Below, in pieces: positions 12,548-24,479 of a stretch of DNA of 64,000 nt. Both the position numbers and the translations under genes were made by a program. This DNA comes from Nymphaea colorata (taxonomy: Eukaryota > Streptophyta > Magnoliopsida > Nymphaeales > Nymphaeaceae). Under the pieces are notes generated by a model. The model saw only the letters and a program-made list of their open reading frames with translations, had not been told where the DNA came from and made no database searches. Where the stretch lies: positions 20,897,354-20,961,353 of the forward strand of contig NC_045142.1 of assembly GCF_008831285.2 (NCBI RefSeq), given 5' to 3'. Position 1 is the first letter of the stretch. Each line of letters starts with the position of its first letter.

Positions 12548-13293
12548 TCACCTAATCCTTTCTGATCCTCTGATAAGTGTTGGGTTGTTCTCTACATCTT
12601 CAGTAGTTATTGCAAGTTCATGATCATTTGTGGGGCACTCATTCTCAGAATGAGTCTCATTATTAGCTCCATGTACATCAGCCACAGTTATAAACAAGTC
12701 ATCATAATCATGCAATGTGGGATTAGTAGGCTCCCTCTGATTCTGGCTATCAAGATTGGTGTTAAAGTAAGAGAGAGATTCATTGAAAGGCACGTCTCTG
12801 GAAATGAAATTTTTTCTAGAGACAGGGTTGTAGCATACGTACCCTTTGCTTTGCGAATCGTAACCCATAAAAATGCATTTAATAGACCATGGACTCAACT
12901 TGCCTCTTTTTGATGGGTGTTGCCACACATAAGCTATACATCCAAACACCCAAAGATGATCAAGCTTTGGTTGAGTTCCTGTGGGACACTTGATAGGACA
13001 GAGGTAGTTCAAAGATTTGCTTGGAGTCCTATTAATAGCATAGCATGCTGTTGAAATGGCATATTTCCAATAAGTTTTTGGTACATTCATTTGAAATAAG
13101 AAATTTCTAGCGACTTCGAGTAAATGTCGTTTTTCCTTTCAGATACACCATTTTGTTGAGGTGTATCTACACAAGATGTCTCATGTCTCATACCATGCTC
13201 ACCAAGGAAAGATTTGAAATCATGATATTTATACTCAGTGCCATTGTCGGATCTAAAACCTTTAATTTTTAATGCATATTGAGTTTCAATCAT
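12548..13293 (-). pseudogene. copia integrase core and C-terminal region
   Basis: Frame 13,087-13,293 carries the integrase segment GFRSDNGTEY followed by TPQQNGVSERKN, which holds the second and third acidic catalytic residues of the retroviral-type DDE integrase. Frame 12,548-13,090 continues with YAINRTPSKSLNYLCP, then DHLWVFGCIAYVWQHPSKRGKL and SRDVPFNESLSY, typical of the region between integrase and reverse transcriptase. The two frames overlap by 4 bp and are offset, so one frameshift lies between them. It is continuous with the gag-protease frame upstream at 13,290. The enzyme would insert element DNA into the genome. Confidence 0.9.
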
Positions 13294-14507
13294 TTTATAA
13301 AAGGTTTAAAAATGAGAGAGTACTTCAGACTTATTTTTAATAAAATAGACCCATTTAGACTTAGAAAAAACATCAATAAACAACATATAGTAATGAAATC
13401 TATCCATAGAATCAATAGGCACACGACCCCAAACATAGAGTGTATCAAATCAAATGGTGTTTGGCTAATGGAATCAAATAAAGTAAATTTAGGTCTAGTC
13501 ATTCTAGCAAATTTGCATATTTCACACTCTCTACAATTGAAGTACAAATTAGGAAATAAATAATCTAAAACTCTAGAAGATGGATGACCCATTCTTTGAC
13601 GCCAGATATTTCCATCATTGACATGATTTACATTCAGTGCATGATTCATTGTTCTTATTTGATAGAGTCCATTGACAAGTTGTCCTTCACCAATCATCCT
13701 TTGAGTCATCCGATCTTGAAAAATGACACTAATAGCAGAAAATACTACATTGCAATTTAACTCCTTAGTCATTTTCGCAACCAATAGAAGATTGATAGTA
13801 AGCTTAGGCATAACAAGCACCTTGCGAGTGTAACTTGTGTTAAAAAAATCTACGTTATCTAATCCTTTCACAGTTATAGGAGCGCCGTTGGCAGTGGCAA
13901 TAGGAAAAATATCTCTAGAATGAACATATGAACTTAAGAAAGAAGATTTATTGGCCATGTGATCTGTGGCCCCTGAGTCAACTATCCATTGCAAATCTTT
14001 ACCCTTAATGTTATTAACCATAGTAAGGGTTGTACCTATTTTGCTTGTGCCTTTGTCGCCTGATGTAATTGAGATGCCGGCTGTCCTTTGAACTGGAAGA
14101 TCTTTTATCATTTCAGCCAATTTATCTAGCTTGATTTGATTTTCCAATGAGGAGATGGCCAGACTCACTTGGCTAGAGTTGCTGTCCCTTTTGTCTTGAC
14201 TGCAACCCATGCTTCTATAGACTAAATTCTGCCTTTTGTCTAGTTTCCCATGAAGGAACCAGCAAGAGTCTCGAGAATGACCATTCCTCTTGCAATGAGT
14301 ACATTTAACTTTTCTAGAGTTCTGATGTTTGTGTTTAAAAGACCTCTCACTGTTGGTGACGTGGGCACTATTGCTTGTTGTAAAGGCCATTTTGTCTTCA
14401 TTATGTGTCTCTTGACAACGATCAGCCAGCATACCCATAGCCTTACGCCGACCCTTCATGCATAAGCAAGGAAAAAACAAAGCTAGGGAAGGTAGTTCGT
14501 GAGCCAT
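13290..14507 (-). pseudogene. copia Gag zinc knuckle, protease and pre-integrase
   Basis: This 405-codon frame holds, in order, a CCHC zinc knuckle (CTHCKRNGHSRDSC, residues 69-82), the aspartic protease active site WIVDSGATDHM (DSG at 177-179) and the GAG-pre-integrase segment WRQRMGHPSSRVL with CEICKFA (about 302-335). After that, where the integrase should begin, the sequence reads PFDLIHSMFGVV where families usually have a HxDxWG-type motif, so the first catalytic aspartate is gone and the frame drifts. The ATG at 14,507 is not the true start: Gag-like coding (WDEM near 14,600) continues upstream in another frame. Confidence 0.9.
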
Positions 14508-14994
14508 AAGTATTTGACTACATTGCTACTCAGAATCATTAGGCAGTCCGGTAGAATTTCAAAGATGCTATCCTGTTCACGTTGCTATATAAATATCCAT
14601 TTCATCCCAAATCGCTTTAGAAGTACCAAGGTACTCACTAATAGATGACATTTACAAGATTAGGGGAGACAGGAGCAAAAAGAAACATTTACAAGAAAGA
14701 AATAAAGACTCCATCGCAAGGGAGAAAAAGACCATCGACACAGAAATTTGCTTGGCTTTGCAATAATGAGGATCCGTTCTACCAGAAAACCAGTCAGTGA
14801 ATTCTACAAACAAGCCAACTTTGCAATAAGAAAAGCGTTCTCTTTAGTTTTCTCTTGTCCATTCAGTATAATCGATCAAACAGTCCTCATGAGCGAGGAG
14901 AGTGACTTTGAATAATCATAGTCACTATCTAATTTTTCTCTCTATATATAAAAATATAAAAGAGGCACATAATGATATGGGCATAGGATACCTG

Positions 14995-15495
14995 CAAACC
15001 CTCAGTGCATGAGCCTCTGCCCGATGAACTATCAGGAAATGAGAGCCCATGATATCCTGTGGTGGAAAGACTTCTATGTACATATGTATAGAGAGAGGGT
15101 GTGTGTGGGAGAGAGATTTTCAATTTCAAACCGTTCAAGGTTCATGGTATAAGGAGGTCAATGGATGGCTTTTCTAGCAGGAACAACCCTGCCTTACAAA
15201 GGCAACATTGATAAAAAAAAATTCAAACACCACTATGACAATCTCTTCTTCCAACATATTCACCAGCTATTACGGTCACCTTAGGGCATTTGTTAAAGTG
15301 CATATGTCCTTCCTTAAAGTATTTGTGATTGAAAGCCTTCAAATAGTTGTGATTGAAAGTCTTTGAGACTAATATTCATATCTTGATTTTACTGAGTGCA
15401 ATGAAAAGACACAAAAATGGTTGACGATAACTATGGCTTGCATTATAAATATCAACCCATTTCTCTATAATACAGCCACCTTTTTAGCGCTCACC
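14995..15495 (+). promoter_or_regulatory. protease upstream module, copy 1
   Basis: The stretch matches 16,797-17,470, 18,838-19,461 and, on the minus strand, 25,409-25,850. Shared landmarks are TGAGAGCCCATGATATCCTG, GAGAGAGATTTTCA, GGTTCATGGTxTAAG, CAATCTCTTCTTCCAAC and ATTCACCAGCTATTACGG. A TATA-like TTATAAATA lies at 15,443-15,451, about 50 bp before the expected start codon of the CDR1-like pseudogene that follows. Promoter function is inferred from position and conservation only. Confidence 0.55.
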
Positions 15496-15925
15496 TTGGC
15501 TGCATTCTTCTCCACCTTAACATTCCTCCTACTTGTAGTGTGTAACCCTACCACCATCTTCGCTTCCAAATTCCTGGGCTTCTCCGTAGACCTCATTCAT
15601 TGAGATTCATTCTCTCACCCCTTCGTCTCCACTCTAGCTCAACGAACCGAGCTAGCGGCTCCCTTTCCATGTTGCGCTTCTGCCAAATTGCTTCATGGTT
15701 TGCCAATATCACCAGCATGATCTCCAGCCCCATGATGCCTGGCCCCGGAAAGTTTCTCATGAAACTCTCGCTAGCCTCTACTGGGCCATCATGGACACAG
15801 GTAGTGACCTCATACGGATGATGTGCTGCCCTTGTGACCCATCCTTCAGCCAAACACCATCTATGTTTGATACACTTCAATCGTCCACCTACAACAGTCA
15901 AAGCTTCTCCACCAGCTTATAAGCT
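15496..15925 (+). pseudogene. nepenthesin-type (CDR1-like) aspartic protease, N-terminal fragment
   Basis: The translation gives a hydrophobic signal peptide (AAFFSTLTFLLLVVC), the propeptide motif GFSVDLIH and, after frame changes, SWFANITSMISSPMMPGPGKF, YWAIMDTGSDLI and PCDPSFSQTPSMFD, all hallmarks of plant A1B proteases. The first catalytic motif DTGS is kept here, unlike in the other copies. The start codon is TTG (15,496-15,498) where paralogues at 25,408 (minus) and 42,522 have ATG. The Arg codon of the LIHRDS motif is TGA at 15,601. Similarity stops near 15,925, before the second catalytic domain. The parent would be a secreted or vacuolar protease. Confidence 0.85.
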
Positions 15926-16796
15926 GAGGGCGAGTTCAATCTTTAACCATTTGCACAGCCCTCTTTTTTTGGACCACTTACAAGCCACCAAAAGTGCATT
16001 GAATTGTGGGAAGGCTGTTTGAGATGGTTGGAGTGTCTCTTAGCATATCTCTCTATTCAAACACGAGACCGCCGGCTTTATGGGCAACCCCCCAAAACCA
16101 TGAGCTTTCTTTGTGCTGGGTGCACGCGGCAGAGAAGGAGGGTCACGTGATGCACTGTTGAGCGATGTATATACAAACAAGGTAGGGCATCGTGAGATGC
16201 TTTACACCAAGGAATCAAACACACTATATATGGCTAGGGGAGGATTCGTCACCACCCTAAATTTGTCTATTAATAACATTTATGGGTCATGCATGTGAAG
16301 AAAAACTTGTAGCTTAACCCAAACATGGAACCTTTTGCACTCTTGAGAGAGGATGAAAAACACCCAAAGCATGACTTTGTTAATGTAAAATATTATTAGT
16401 CACCAAGTAGCACCTGCCAATTACTGTTATCAAGGAAGAACGCTAGTCATCAGGACGTGTAAGTACTCTCATATATAAATTTGTGGATGTCATGGTCTGG
16501 GTTTGAAAGGAAAATCCTCTTACCTGTCACAGTACATCACTCGATAAAATGTATCAGGCGATGTGTTTAATCACATTCATCTGATGCAAATGCAGTTGTG
16601 ATGACGGATTTCAACGTGGTCAGAGGATTATATATATATATATATATATATAGATATATATATAGTTCAACTGGATGATGTTATTAAATGGCATCACGGC
16701 ATCATGAACCATTGTTGCAATAACACAATCGATAATTTTTTAATAACAGCTGATGTTATGAGATGGCATCATGGCATCAAAATGCTATGGCCATAG
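15926..16796. other. no gene seen
   Basis: Unassigned sequence between two upstream-module copies. A (TA)n tract with one GA interruption occupies about 16,629-16,664. Nothing coding is recognised. Confidence 0.6.
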
Positions 16797-17470
16797 CGCC
16801 TGCAGCTCCTCAATGCAGGCGCCACTGTCCCATGAACTACAGATGGAGAGAGAGATTTTCATTTTTGAACCCTTGAGTGTTCATGATTTTAGTGGGTCAA
16901 TGGATGGTTTTTGGAGAAGGAACCACCATGGCTTATAAGGGCACGAGTAATAAAAAACCCTTCAAATGCCACTACCAAAATCTCTTCTTCGAATGTATTT
17001 ATTCATCAGTTATTGTGGTTTCCTTATGGGTTGTTTGGCAGGAAAGACACTTTGTGAATGCCTCAAAGATTGAAATAGGTTTATGAAACAATAGTTCTAT
17101 TATTTCATGTACAAGCTTCAATCTTTAGAGTTGATTTACAAGTGTTTCTGCTACCAAACAACATGGAAAATAGGTTAAATTGTCTATCTCTGTCCTTCAG
17201 ATATTTGCAATCGAAAGTTTTCAAGAGTAATATTCAGATCTGGATTTTATTCAGACCAACGAAAAGACAAAAAGAATTGTGGAAGCCCAACCAAGGATTA
17301 GGAGATTTGACAAACCTTAACCATCGGAAGATGTTAATTGGTAGATGCGACCAGCATTTCTCCACCTTGACGGTCATTAGTAACACCTGGAATACTCCGG
17401 CCACATGTTTCTTTTCTCCATAGTTTTCAAAAACACATGCTTCCCTAAATCTGCGGCAACCTCAACCATG
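16797..17470 (+). promoter_or_regulatory. protease upstream module, copy 2 (no gene attached)
   Basis: It shares GAGAGAGATTTTCATTTTTGAAC, GTTCATGATTTTAG, CTTCTTCGAATGTATT and GGCCACATGTTTCTTTTCTCCA with the other copies. The TATA-like element has decayed (TTACAAATACC near 17,478). No start codon or protease coding follows; a hairpin and tandem repeats replace it. Confidence 0.55.
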
Positions 17471-17529
17471 ACTTCTTTTACAAATACCCAGATATTTCGA
17501 GATTGAGTTACATGCACCACCTGGTGTAC

Positions 17530-17575
17530 GCTCATACCCTGGCATACATAATGAGCGTATGCCGGGGGTGGACCC
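17530..17575. repeat. short inverted repeat
   Basis: TACGCTCAT and ATGAGCGTA form 9-bp arms around about 15 bp, with a second nested pairing of GGCATAC and GTATGCC. It could form a small stem-loop. Its function is unknown. Confidence 0.5.
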
Positions 17576-17640
17576 TATTACCAACATGTACAATTATTTT
17601 TATGTCCAAACATTGCATATACATGTGTGTCAGATAACAA

Positions 17641-17965
17641 ATTGGTATGAAATCACAAATAAGTATGAGATGATGTTTATGAGATAGCAAAAGATTTATG
17701 AGATCACAAATAGATGGATGTATGAGATAACACCAAACATAAGTATGAGATAATGTTTTTAAGATAACAAAAAATTTATGAGATAATGAGAAAACAGACA
17801 GATGCAGGAGATAAGGCTAAACATAAATATGAGGTAATGTTTATGAGATAATAAAATATTTATGAGATAATAAGGTAATAGACGGATGTATGAGATAACA
17901 CTAAACATAAGTATGAGATAATGTTTATGAAAAATAAAATATTCATAGGATAATGAGATAACGCT
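17641..17965. repeat. tandem array, four units of about 80-84 bp
   Basis: The landmark AAGTATGAGATAATGTTTATGAGATA recurs at about 17,661, 17,741, 17,825 and 17,909, giving spacings of 80, 84 and 84 bp. Units are diverged and rich in TATGAGATAA sub-motifs. Confidence 0.85.
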
Positions 17966-18837
17966 ATAAGTGGGACAAGAAAATTAAAATGTTTTTTTAC
18001 TGCTTAAAAGGTATATTGGTCATATCAATATGTATGTATAGACTGACAAATTTTACCTTTATCAAATCCCCAAAATCTTTTTTTTGTGGTTTTTCGCTTT
18101 TATCCCTACAAAAAGTGTATTTTTGTATTAATCATGGGCTTTTTTTGTCATACTTAAAATGGCACATGAAATTACATACACAGAGGTGGTGTACATAACC
18201 AGCTTCGAGATATCTCCCCGTTATATCGCTGAGGGACCAGTGCCAATGTAGTCCAGCTGGCCAGCAGCTAGCTGCTGCCGATGGCTTCCTTGACAGACAG
18301 GGAGAAAGAAGAAAGAAGAAAGGAATCATGAAAAGAGAGGGAAAGGGAAGGATGGAGAAAGTATAACAAATTTGGGCCATCCATCTTAGATGGGAGGACT
18401 AGATTTGATGTCCCTTAATGTATACTCAATGTCAAGTCAGCATTCAGGGATTAAAAAAACCAGACATTTAGGTCAGGCGTAAAAAACAGACCCTTTAATT
18501 TTTTGTTGAAAATTTATTTTAAATGAAATATAAAATCCTAATTTACTTATAAAAACTATTCTTATATAAAACGTGCTTTGAATCAAGTTGTTTTTATAAA
18601 AAAATTTGATTTTTCTATTCTCAAAATATTGATTCTATGAGAGCGATTCCTTTTTGCTTATTATGAAAACACTATGGAAACAAAAAAAAATGATCAACTT
18701 CATATATATTTTTCATCAACTTAACCTTAAGATCATATTGCTATGGCTAGATTTCAAAATAAATATTTCAACATCATATTTAAAGGGTTTGGTTTTGACC
18801 ACTAACCTATTGTGTGGTCTCTATGTATATATATATA
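17966..18837. other. no gene seen
   Basis: AT-rich sequence without recognised coding. A purine-rich GGGAGAAAGAAGAAAG stretch lies near 18,300 and a (TA)n run at 18,827-18,843. Confidence 0.6.
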
Positions 18838-19461
18838 TATATAGCCCCTGCTTGATGAAACTATCTGTGGGTGAGAGCCCATAACATCCTGAGGTAGAAA
18901 GACATCTGTATGTATGTATAGAAACAGAGATTGGGAGAGAGATTTTCATTTTTGAACACTTCAAGGTTCATGGTTTAAGCAGGTCACTGAACTGTTTTTG
19001 TAGCAGGGACTACCGTGCTTACAAGGGCAAGACAGATAGCAAAACCTTCAAACAATATCCTCATCCAACGTATTCACTGGCTATTGCGGTCACCTTTGGT
19101 AATAAGTTAAAAGTGTCTGCGTCCTTCCTTCAAATATTTTGATTGAAAGTCTTCCAATATTTGTGACCCAAAGTCTTCAAGAATGATAATCAGATCTTGA
19201 TTTTACTGAGACCAATGAAAAGACACACAAAAGAAATTATGAAAGTCCAAGAAAGCACTATGAGATTTGCCTATGCTTAACCATTGGGAGATGCTACCAA
19301 CTTTTCTCCATTGTGATAGTTACTGGTTACACAAAAGAATACGTTACTCAGTTCGGCCACATGTTTCTTTTCTCCACAATTTCCAAATCCTAATCCTTCC
19401 CTTCATCAGTGGCGACTTTAACAGTTACTTTCATTATAAATGTCAACACATTTCTCCTTAA
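18838..19461 (+). promoter_or_regulatory. protease upstream module, copy 3, interrupted by a transposon
   Basis: This copy is close to copy 1 and to the minus-strand copy at 25,409-25,850 (TGAGAGCCCATAACATCCTG, GGCAAGACAGATAGCAAAACC, CACTGGCTATTGCGGTCACC). TTATAAATG at 19,434-19,442 is in the TATA position. Some 20 bp further on, at TCCTTAA, a DNA transposon begins. In the paralogues at 42,497 and 25,437 (minus) the same place reads on through TAATACA to the start codon. Confidence 0.6.
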
Positions 19462-22400
19462 GGGGGCATTTGATGAACAGGAAATACACTGTTCATCGAG
19501 AAATAAAATTCAAATATTTAACATTTTTCCACCGTATCAAATAGAGAAAAATTTATTCGATCGTTGAGGTCGATTCCGGACAATTTTTTTCGGAAAAAAA
19601 TTTCCACCTAGAGAGACGGAAATTTTTTTCTGAAATAAATTTTTGCCCGTTAGGGCAAGCGAGCGCTCTCGCGTCTTCCTTCTCTTCCTTCCTGTGCCGC
19701 AGCCGCTCCTCTTCTTTCCGTCATCTCACAGGAGCTCCCTCTTCAGCCGCATCGTCTCACAGCCGCTCCCTCCACTCCACCCGAGTAGTGCAGCCGCGAG
19801 CCTCCCGTTCCTCTCTTTCTCGCAAGGTAGTGTCTCTCTCTCTCCCTCTCTCATTCTCTCTCTTGTTCCCCTCTCCAAGTCGGCCTTTTCAATGGAGCCC
19901 TTTCTAATCCACTGAAGCAACCTGCGCAGCCTCTTCGTCTTTGTCTTCGCCTCTCTCTTTCTTTCTCCATCCGTTGCAATCTAGACAGAGGGAGAAGATA
20001 AAGAGGACTCGACAGATCGCCAGATTAACTCACCGTCTCTTTTCCTTGCCGTCAGAGAGAACCGCTGCTGAGTGGCGCTGCTCCTGATCCTCCTTCTCAA
20101 CAGAAGTCCTTTGTAAGTCTCTCTCTCTCTCTATCTGCTCTGTTATAAGGAGCCTGAATGCGTCCGATTAGGTCACAGTTAGGGTTTCTCGGTTTTTCCT
20201 CTCTTTTTTTTGTGTAATATTCGGTATTTTTTGTTTTTTGGTATGATGTTTCAACATTGTAAAGCACACAACTTCTCAGTTGCATATCAGTTTCTTACGT
20301 GTTATTTCACTGATTTTTTGTCAAACATTTTGTGTGAATATTGGAACCACGCATTTGATGGAAATGTAATCCTCAACATTTTGAAAAAGCCTGCTTTAGC
20401 GTTTCCAACTACTCAAGCCATTTGGGGGATTTTTGGTTGTTGTAGCAATTTAATGAGTTGGTGTTGGCTCCAAAACAAGACATTTGTTTTGTAGAAGACA
20501 CGACTCAAGCAGCACAGATGGGTCAACGGACACTCTTTGTTCTTATCCAATTTGCAAGGATTGTTAATTTCTCATATTCACATTAAACTACAATATGTGT
20601 TCAAATTGCTTCAGATTTATCCATTTGAATTATTGTCAGATTTGGCTGATTCGTGTCATTGAAATGATACCTGAATATGTCTTCTAATCAGTTCAGAATC
20701 TTCACATTTATTTATAAGAGTAAAACTTTAATAAGCGTTTTGATTGATTCACATATATTTTGATTATCACAATGATATCTGAACATTTGTCTTGATCATT
20801 TCATATTTTGTCATCAGCACTGTTACTAATATTGTTTCTGAATGTGATGTGCATTTGCATTACTTATAAGGGTTATCAGATTCAGATCTTAGATTAAGGT
20901 TCAACCATGTCCTTTTATTAGGTCCAGTTGAACCATTGCACGTATAGCTTTGATAAGCACGTCCTTTCCTACTAGTTTTTGCTCGATTACCAGTTTACAC
21001 ATTAAGCAGACAGTATTCACCTGCAACCCAGGCCATGTCCTTGCAGCAAAAAACAGACTAATTGGCCAAAAATCAGCTCAGGTCAGATCTGGCCAGGGCT
21101 CAGGCAAGCATACCCATTCCTTATACCATGTACAATCAAGGGATTAACTCGCACGAACAATTGTTGAGCTGCAAACAAATGATAAGTTGAATTTTGAATG
21201 CCTAATGACAAGCACCAGTTAACAATGATAAAAGACTTACATCACTTCAAATAAGCTGATGCGCTTAGTAAGTTCTTGAGGAGAAACGTAAGTGTTTGCA
21301 CAAAGCGTCACAGATTCACAGTCCCTTCTTTGCTGGATTGTCCTCCAGCACCACAGCTTGTTTCAAAAGTGAAAGGACAAGCATTGCAGCAAATATGCAG
21401 GATGTGTCGGTTTTGTTTATTACATCTGCTTAAGATGGAAGAGAATGAACAAGCACTTAATTGTATGTTGAACTGAGATAAAAACAACAGATGATGGATG
21501 TCTGATTCTGCTGAACAAGGATTACATCTAGCAGCAAACAAACTTCTAGCTGATACGATTGGTTCGGTTGAGGTTCAGGTCCCAACAACACAAGATATTG
21601 CTGATAGACAGAATTGGGTTTTGCTATGGTTGAGAAACTAGCAGGTCTGAAGTAATAGTCTGGGTTGTAACTGGAGTGACCAAGGTTTAAAACTGTGCTC
21701 TAAGCTTGCCTCATCTTTGCAGCTTGACAAAGCCACAGCTTATATGGGAAAATCTAAAGCTACAAGTTTTCTTTTTCGGAAAAATGACTTAAAAACTCTC
21801 AAAATGGTTAGATGTAACAATAACAATTTCATTTTATCGCTTTTTACGCTTTAATCTCTTCGAAAATGTGATGTCTTTGTTTATGTTTTCAGGACTGATG
21901 GAAGATGAAGCACTGACATGATTGTGACGAATGTTCCAAGGTCGTGCAAGGGGAAAATTTGATTCTGTTTGTGTTTTTTGTTTTCTTATGGTGCAGAGAC
22001 ACTGCATATGTATTTGCTTCTATGGATGCTCGACACATGCACTTGGCTTTCTATTGAACGTTGAAGCGCTTCTGAACAGTGAACACTGATGGGAATACGT
22101 AAATATTTTATCACTGATGGGACTTTGTATGTGGTTTGATGTGCATTTTATCACTGATGGGACTATGTATGTTGTGTTGACATTGCGGTTTGTTGTCGAA
22201 TTGTATGGTATGTTTGACAGTCTATTGACATGTTGTTAAATTTTGGTTTTTTTATGGCTTTCATGTTTGTTATATGTTCCTTATAATTGAGTTGTTGCAT
22301 CCGCGTAATGGAGCGTGAGATGCAATTGGGCAAGAATTCAGTACTTCGTAATGAATATCTCAATTTAGAATGTTAAAATTGTGATTTTGTTTTCATGCAA

Positions 22401-22838
22401 TCCTTACGGTTGAGGAAGGCGCTCCCTCTTCAACCAGGTGAATGAGTTCATCATTAGACCGGTGGGTGAATTTGAACCAAAAGGTTCAAAACAATGTCAA
22501 CTTGAAAAGGGGCAGAATGTCGGCAAATCAGAATTGTTATAATCGATTGTGTGGGCGATTATAGCCGGTCTATACATCCATACATTCATAACCATGTTCT
22601 TGCCATATTTTTGTAAATCTAGATAAATGTTTCCTTATTATCAAACTAAGAATTAATTTTCTGAAAATATATTTCTGTACCATCAAACTCAGAAATATGG
22701 AATTGGAAATATATTTCTGAGTCATCACACACACACCAAAATTGGAATCGCAAAAATCTTTTCCATTCCAGTTTTCCATTTCCTATATTTCTAGAAATAT
22801 ATTTCCAGAAATATATTTCCAGGCCATCAAACGGCCCC
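19462..22838. mobile_element. PIF/Harbinger-like non-autonomous transposon A, 3.4 kb
   Basis: Imperfect terminal inverted repeats (left GGGGGCATTTGATGAACAGG; right, reversed, GGGGCCGTTTGATGGCCTGG) are flanked by TAA at 19,459-19,461 and 22,839-22,841. A 3-bp TAA duplication with GGG/GGC termini fits the PIF/Harbinger superfamily. I find no transposase. Inside are two hairpins (19,592-19,658), a pyrimidine-rich block of raised GC content (19,660-20,110) that looks like a captured first exon ending in a GTAAGT-type donor (20,113), and a TTTTCAG acceptor-like site near 21,892. It lies between upstream-module copy 3 and where the protease start codon should be. Confidence 0.8.
19592..19658. repeat. 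two hairpins behind the left terminus of transposon A
   Basis: Hairpin 1 pairs GGAAAAAAATTTCC (19,592-19,605) with GGAAATTTTTTTCT (19,618-19,631), one mismatch. Hairpin 2 pairs TTGCCC (19,643-19,648) with GGGCAA (19,653-19,658) around GTTA. Transposon B has the same order of hairpins at 55,123-55,197. Confidence 0.7.
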
Positions 22839-22841
22839 TAA

Positions 22842-23837
22842 TGGAGCCACCTTGTGAGCATGGGCATGACGGGTGTCATCAGTTTCCTTAGTTGATTCAG
22901 TGTGCGCCCCCTTAATCCTTCTAGCACACATATTAAGGAAGGAGTAAATGTTCAATATAATGAAAATTGGTAGTGTTAAGTACATTTGGTCTCTACCAGC
23001 CCTGACCAGTTCATCCATGAACATGTGAAATGCAATTTTTTTACAATCAAGAATATAGTTTAGTGAAGATCGTATGACCCTTGAACAGAACGTTTTTTGT
23101 TATTTGTGCCCTCTTGATGTTTTACATACTAAATAAATATATAATTTACATAATAACAGCTGGTGCAGCACATTTTCTATGTAGTAAACAAATGACAACG
23201 AGGATACATAACAACGAATTTTAATTATATAAAAGAGACGAATGCAATAGGTTTCTTAAGATACTGGCTTTTCATTTTTCAGTTCTACTTTCCTTCCTTC
23301 ATAACTATGTCTTCTGCTTTAAAGACTAGTGGGATCTTACGGAGAGAAAATAACCCCGAAAAACCTGTCTAAAAATGAAGCTGATTATATACATATATAG
23401 AGAGAGAGAGATCTTACTTTCTACAGACAAAGTCAATAAAAAGTGATAAGAATATACAATAAACAATAAGTTGGCATTGATTAATGGACCAAAACTTCTG
23501 CAAATTTGCTTGAAAGCGACAAGAGATATGGCAAAAACCTACATCTACCTTTAGCTCGTTCCATTTTGTGTAATGGCTTCTTAATCCCACCTGATTGCAG
23601 ATTACACTTTTTGAAAAAATTTCTTTTGGGCTAATTTTATAAAGAAGTCCTCGTAAATGGTGTTTGCTCTTTTAATTGAGGTAATGAGGTGAAGAAGGTA
23701 TATAGTTTAATTGTATAAAGATCTGTTTTATATATGGATAGAAATGTAATTGCCATAATTTTCTGTTACTTATTGGTTTTAGTGCCTTTCTTGTAGTAGG
23801 GATTGTCAAATGATTTAAACTTGTACAATAATAGATG
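22842..23837. other. no gene; remnant of a protease 5' leader, then intergenic DNA
   Basis: Right after the TAA, TGGAGCCACCTTGTGAGCATGG loosely matches the leader and start of the protease copies (TACAGCAACCTTTCAGCGCTCACCATGG), as expected if transposon A split that leader. No protease coding follows. The rest is AT-rich, with a (GA)n run at 23,398-23,411. Confidence 0.5.
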
Positions 23838-24478
23838 ACCTTGCGGGTCGGACAAATCTTCAGTCGGCGCTTCTCTTACTGCCTCTCTGAACGTCAAGCT
23901 GGCTCCACTCCATCATCGACGCTCATCATTGGTGACGCTGCACTGCTGGCTCCCAGCCACTGCTCGGTCTTCGCTCCCATGGTGGTGAACCCCAAGTTAG
24001 GGACCTTCTACTATGTTCATCTGGTTGGAATCAGTGTGGGCGGCCGCTGCTGGCCCCGGCAAGTGAATATCGCGGCATCGGAATTCGAGGTCTTTGCCAA
24101 TGGAAACAAAGAGGTCATCCTCAACTCCAGCACCTCTGTCACCCGCTTGATACAATCGACGTACGTCACAAAGAAGGATGCTTTCCGGGTAGGGACGACA
24201 CAGCTGAACCTCACGAATGGTAGATTCTCTCTCTTCGACACGTGCTACGACCTGAGTGGCAAGGATGTCATGAAGGTGCCCATCGTTGTCTTCCACTTTG
24301 GTTGAGGTTCCAACCTGTTGCTTCTGGCAAGCAACTATCTTTTAACACCGCTGGCTTGTTCTGCTTTGCCTTCGCTGGACCAGCAGCAGCCTCACCATCA
24401 TCGGCAACATCCAGCAGCAGGGCATCCAGGTCATCTTCGAGCCCGATGCATCCCGAGTCAGGTTTGTCTCTTAACAAC
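23838..24478 (+). pseudogene. ASPG1/CND41-like aspartic protease, C-terminal half (copy A)
   Basis: The open part (to 24,305) reads FSRRFSYCLSERQAGS, GTFYYVHLVGISVGG, SLFDTCYDLSGKDVMKVPIVVFHFG, which is the C-terminal domain of plant ASPG1/CND41-type proteases. After a stop at 24,303 and frameshifts it continues with GLFCFAFAG and SLTIIGNIQQQGIQVIFEPDASRVRF, the family's C-terminal motif. The second catalytic motif, usually VDSGT, reads LNSST, so the catalytic aspartate and glycine are lost. The N-terminal half, with the first active site, is absent. At 24,478 it runs directly into the minus-strand CDR1-like fragment. Confidence 0.85.
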
Positions 24479-24479
24479 A

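Larger units (their letters stand above)
11590..14660 (-). mobile_element. decayed Ty1/copia retrotransposon
   Basis: Domain order Gag-protease-integrase-reverse transcriptase is that of Ty1/copia. Gag is cut at its N-terminus near 14,650 with no 5' LTR visible, and RNase H is lost at the other end through fusion to an LTR remnant. Several frameshifts make it incapable of coding for its own movement. Sequence at 14,660-14,990 is unassigned. Confidence 0.9.

Noticed and set aside
23997-24296. Minus-strand frames opposite ASPG1-like copy A
   Set aside because: They are shadows of a GC-rich coding region on the other strand.
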